8,023 nt of DNA from assembly GCA_036514635.1 (NCBI GenBank), contig DATBWU010000167.1:1-8023 (forward strand), written 5' to 3'. The stretch is from DASSFZ01 sp036514635 (GTDB lineage Bacteria; Chloroflexota; Anaerolineae; Fen-1058). The notes under the pieces are model-generated. The model did no database searches. It was not told where the DNA came from and saw only the letters and a list, made by a program, of their open reading frames with translations. Positions 7,448 to 8,023 of the stretch are shown here, one piece after another; position 1 is the first letter of the stretch, and each line of letters opens with the position of its first letter. Made by a program: the position numbers and the translations under genes.

Positions 7448-8023
7448 GTCACAACGAAGGTAATTCCCGATAGGGGATTGAAACGATCTGTGACGCGACC
7501 ACGTCGACGGTTGTCTGCGTGTCACAACGAAGGTAATTCCCGATAGGGGATTGAAACTCGTTCGGGGTGGCGGAGGGGCCGGTCACAGCGGCGAGTCACA
7601 ACGAAGGTAATTCCCGATAGGGGATTGAAACCCACCGTCCAGCCTTTTGTCGGGTTTGGTAGCGATTGGTCACAACGAAGGTAATTCCCGATAGGGGATT
7701 GAAACTTTCCCCTGATTGTGTGGATGACGTTTGCAGTGTCCGTCACAACGAAGGTAATTCCCGATAGGGGATTGAAACGAGTAAAGAGGCCAACCGAGTA
7801 ATCCAACGATCGTCTCGTCACAACGAAGGTAATTCCCGATAGGGGATTGAAACTTCTTCGCGGAATGCGGATAGGATAGATCATCCTGAGTCACAACGAA
7901 GGTAATTCCCGATAGGGGATTGAAACCTTTTCTTCAACCGTCTCCCTACTCACCATAGAGTGGTCACAACGAAGGTAATTCCCGATAGGGGATTGAAACG
8001 ATCTTGGATGTTGCGGGTCACGG
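7448..8023 (+). CRISPR. CRISPR array, 8 identical 37-bp repeats, continuing right
   Basis: Repeats lie at 7448-7484, 7521-7557, 7595-7631, 7669-7705, 7742-7778, 7817-7853, 7890-7926 and 7963-7999, all identical, beginning GTCACAACGAAGG and ending GGGGATTGAAAC. The seven complete spacers are 36, 37, 37, 36, 38, 36 and 36 bases and unrelated to each other; an eighth is cut by the window edge. Within the repeat, TTCCC (17-21) and GGGGA (26-30) form a small hairpin around GATA. Cleavage after base 29 would leave the 8-base 5' handle ATTGAAAC typical of Cas6-processed type I and type III crRNAs. This sets transcription left to right. The absence of any degenerate repeat suggests the trailer end is beyond the window. 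No cas gene is visible, so type is not assigned. Confidence 0.98.

Noticed and set aside
7283..7546. 87-codon plus-strand frame from a TTG in the leader into the array
   Set aside because: It crosses repeat 1 and repeat 2, starts at a TTG without a ribosome site, and occupies the leader position.
7522..7894. Minus-strand open frames with repeated motifs such as NPLSGITFVVT and SPIGNYLRCD
   Set aside because: These are translations of the CRISPR repeats, a well-known annotation artefact; no ribosome site or coding signal.
8017..8023. GTCACGG at the window edge as the start of a ninth, degenerate repeat
   Set aside because: It would leave a spacer of only 17 bases and match just the first five repeat bases; more likely the interior of spacer 8.

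Overview
The window looks like chromosomal DNA of a GC-rich bacterium. A membrane-anchored kinase with six GAF and two PAS domains, a NarL-type regulator, dispersed palindromic repeats and a 37-base CRISPR repeat ending in ATTGAAAC together resemble filamentous Chloroflexota (Roseiflexus/Chloroflexus-like). This assignment is an inference with no phylogenetic marker behind it.

The left 6.56 kb is one operon on the minus strand, read right to left: a giant hybrid-sensing histidine kinase (1704 residues, start 6561), a NarL/FixJ-type response regulator (start 1423), and a third gene of unknown function (start 730) that runs off the left edge. The kinase and regulator are 23 bases apart and the regulator and third gene 18 bases apart, so the three are very probably co-transcribed. 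The kinase has a six-helix membrane region, a cysteine-containing PAS-like domain, three GAF domains, a PAS, three more GAF domains, and a HisKA_3/DesK-like catalytic end. The regulator has every receiver-domain key residue and a C-terminal half that aligns, mostly without gaps, with a LuxR/GerE helix-turn-helix but is strongly diverged. The third protein resembles winged-helix repeat proteins only weakly. Its frame passes through a 24-bp perfect palindrome next to the window edge.

Positions 6562-7447 hold no convincing gene. They contain the kinase upstream region, a 208-bp MITE-like element with 15-bp imperfect inverted ends and a TTA duplication, and a second palindromic element bounded by 12-bp direct repeats. 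The CRISPR leader follows and carries a good sigma70-like promoter (TTGACT, 16 bases, TAGAAT with an extended TG) whose -35 box begins two bases after the second element.

From 7448 to the right edge lies a CRISPR array transcribed rightward, divergent from the kinase operon: eight identical 37-bp repeats and seven complete spacers, continuing beyond the window. No cas gene is present here, so the type cannot be fixed; the repeat resembles those processed by Cas6 in type I and III systems. The most interesting question is whether the large sensor/diverged-regulator operon acts on the CRISPR locus beside it. Nothing in the sequence proves this.
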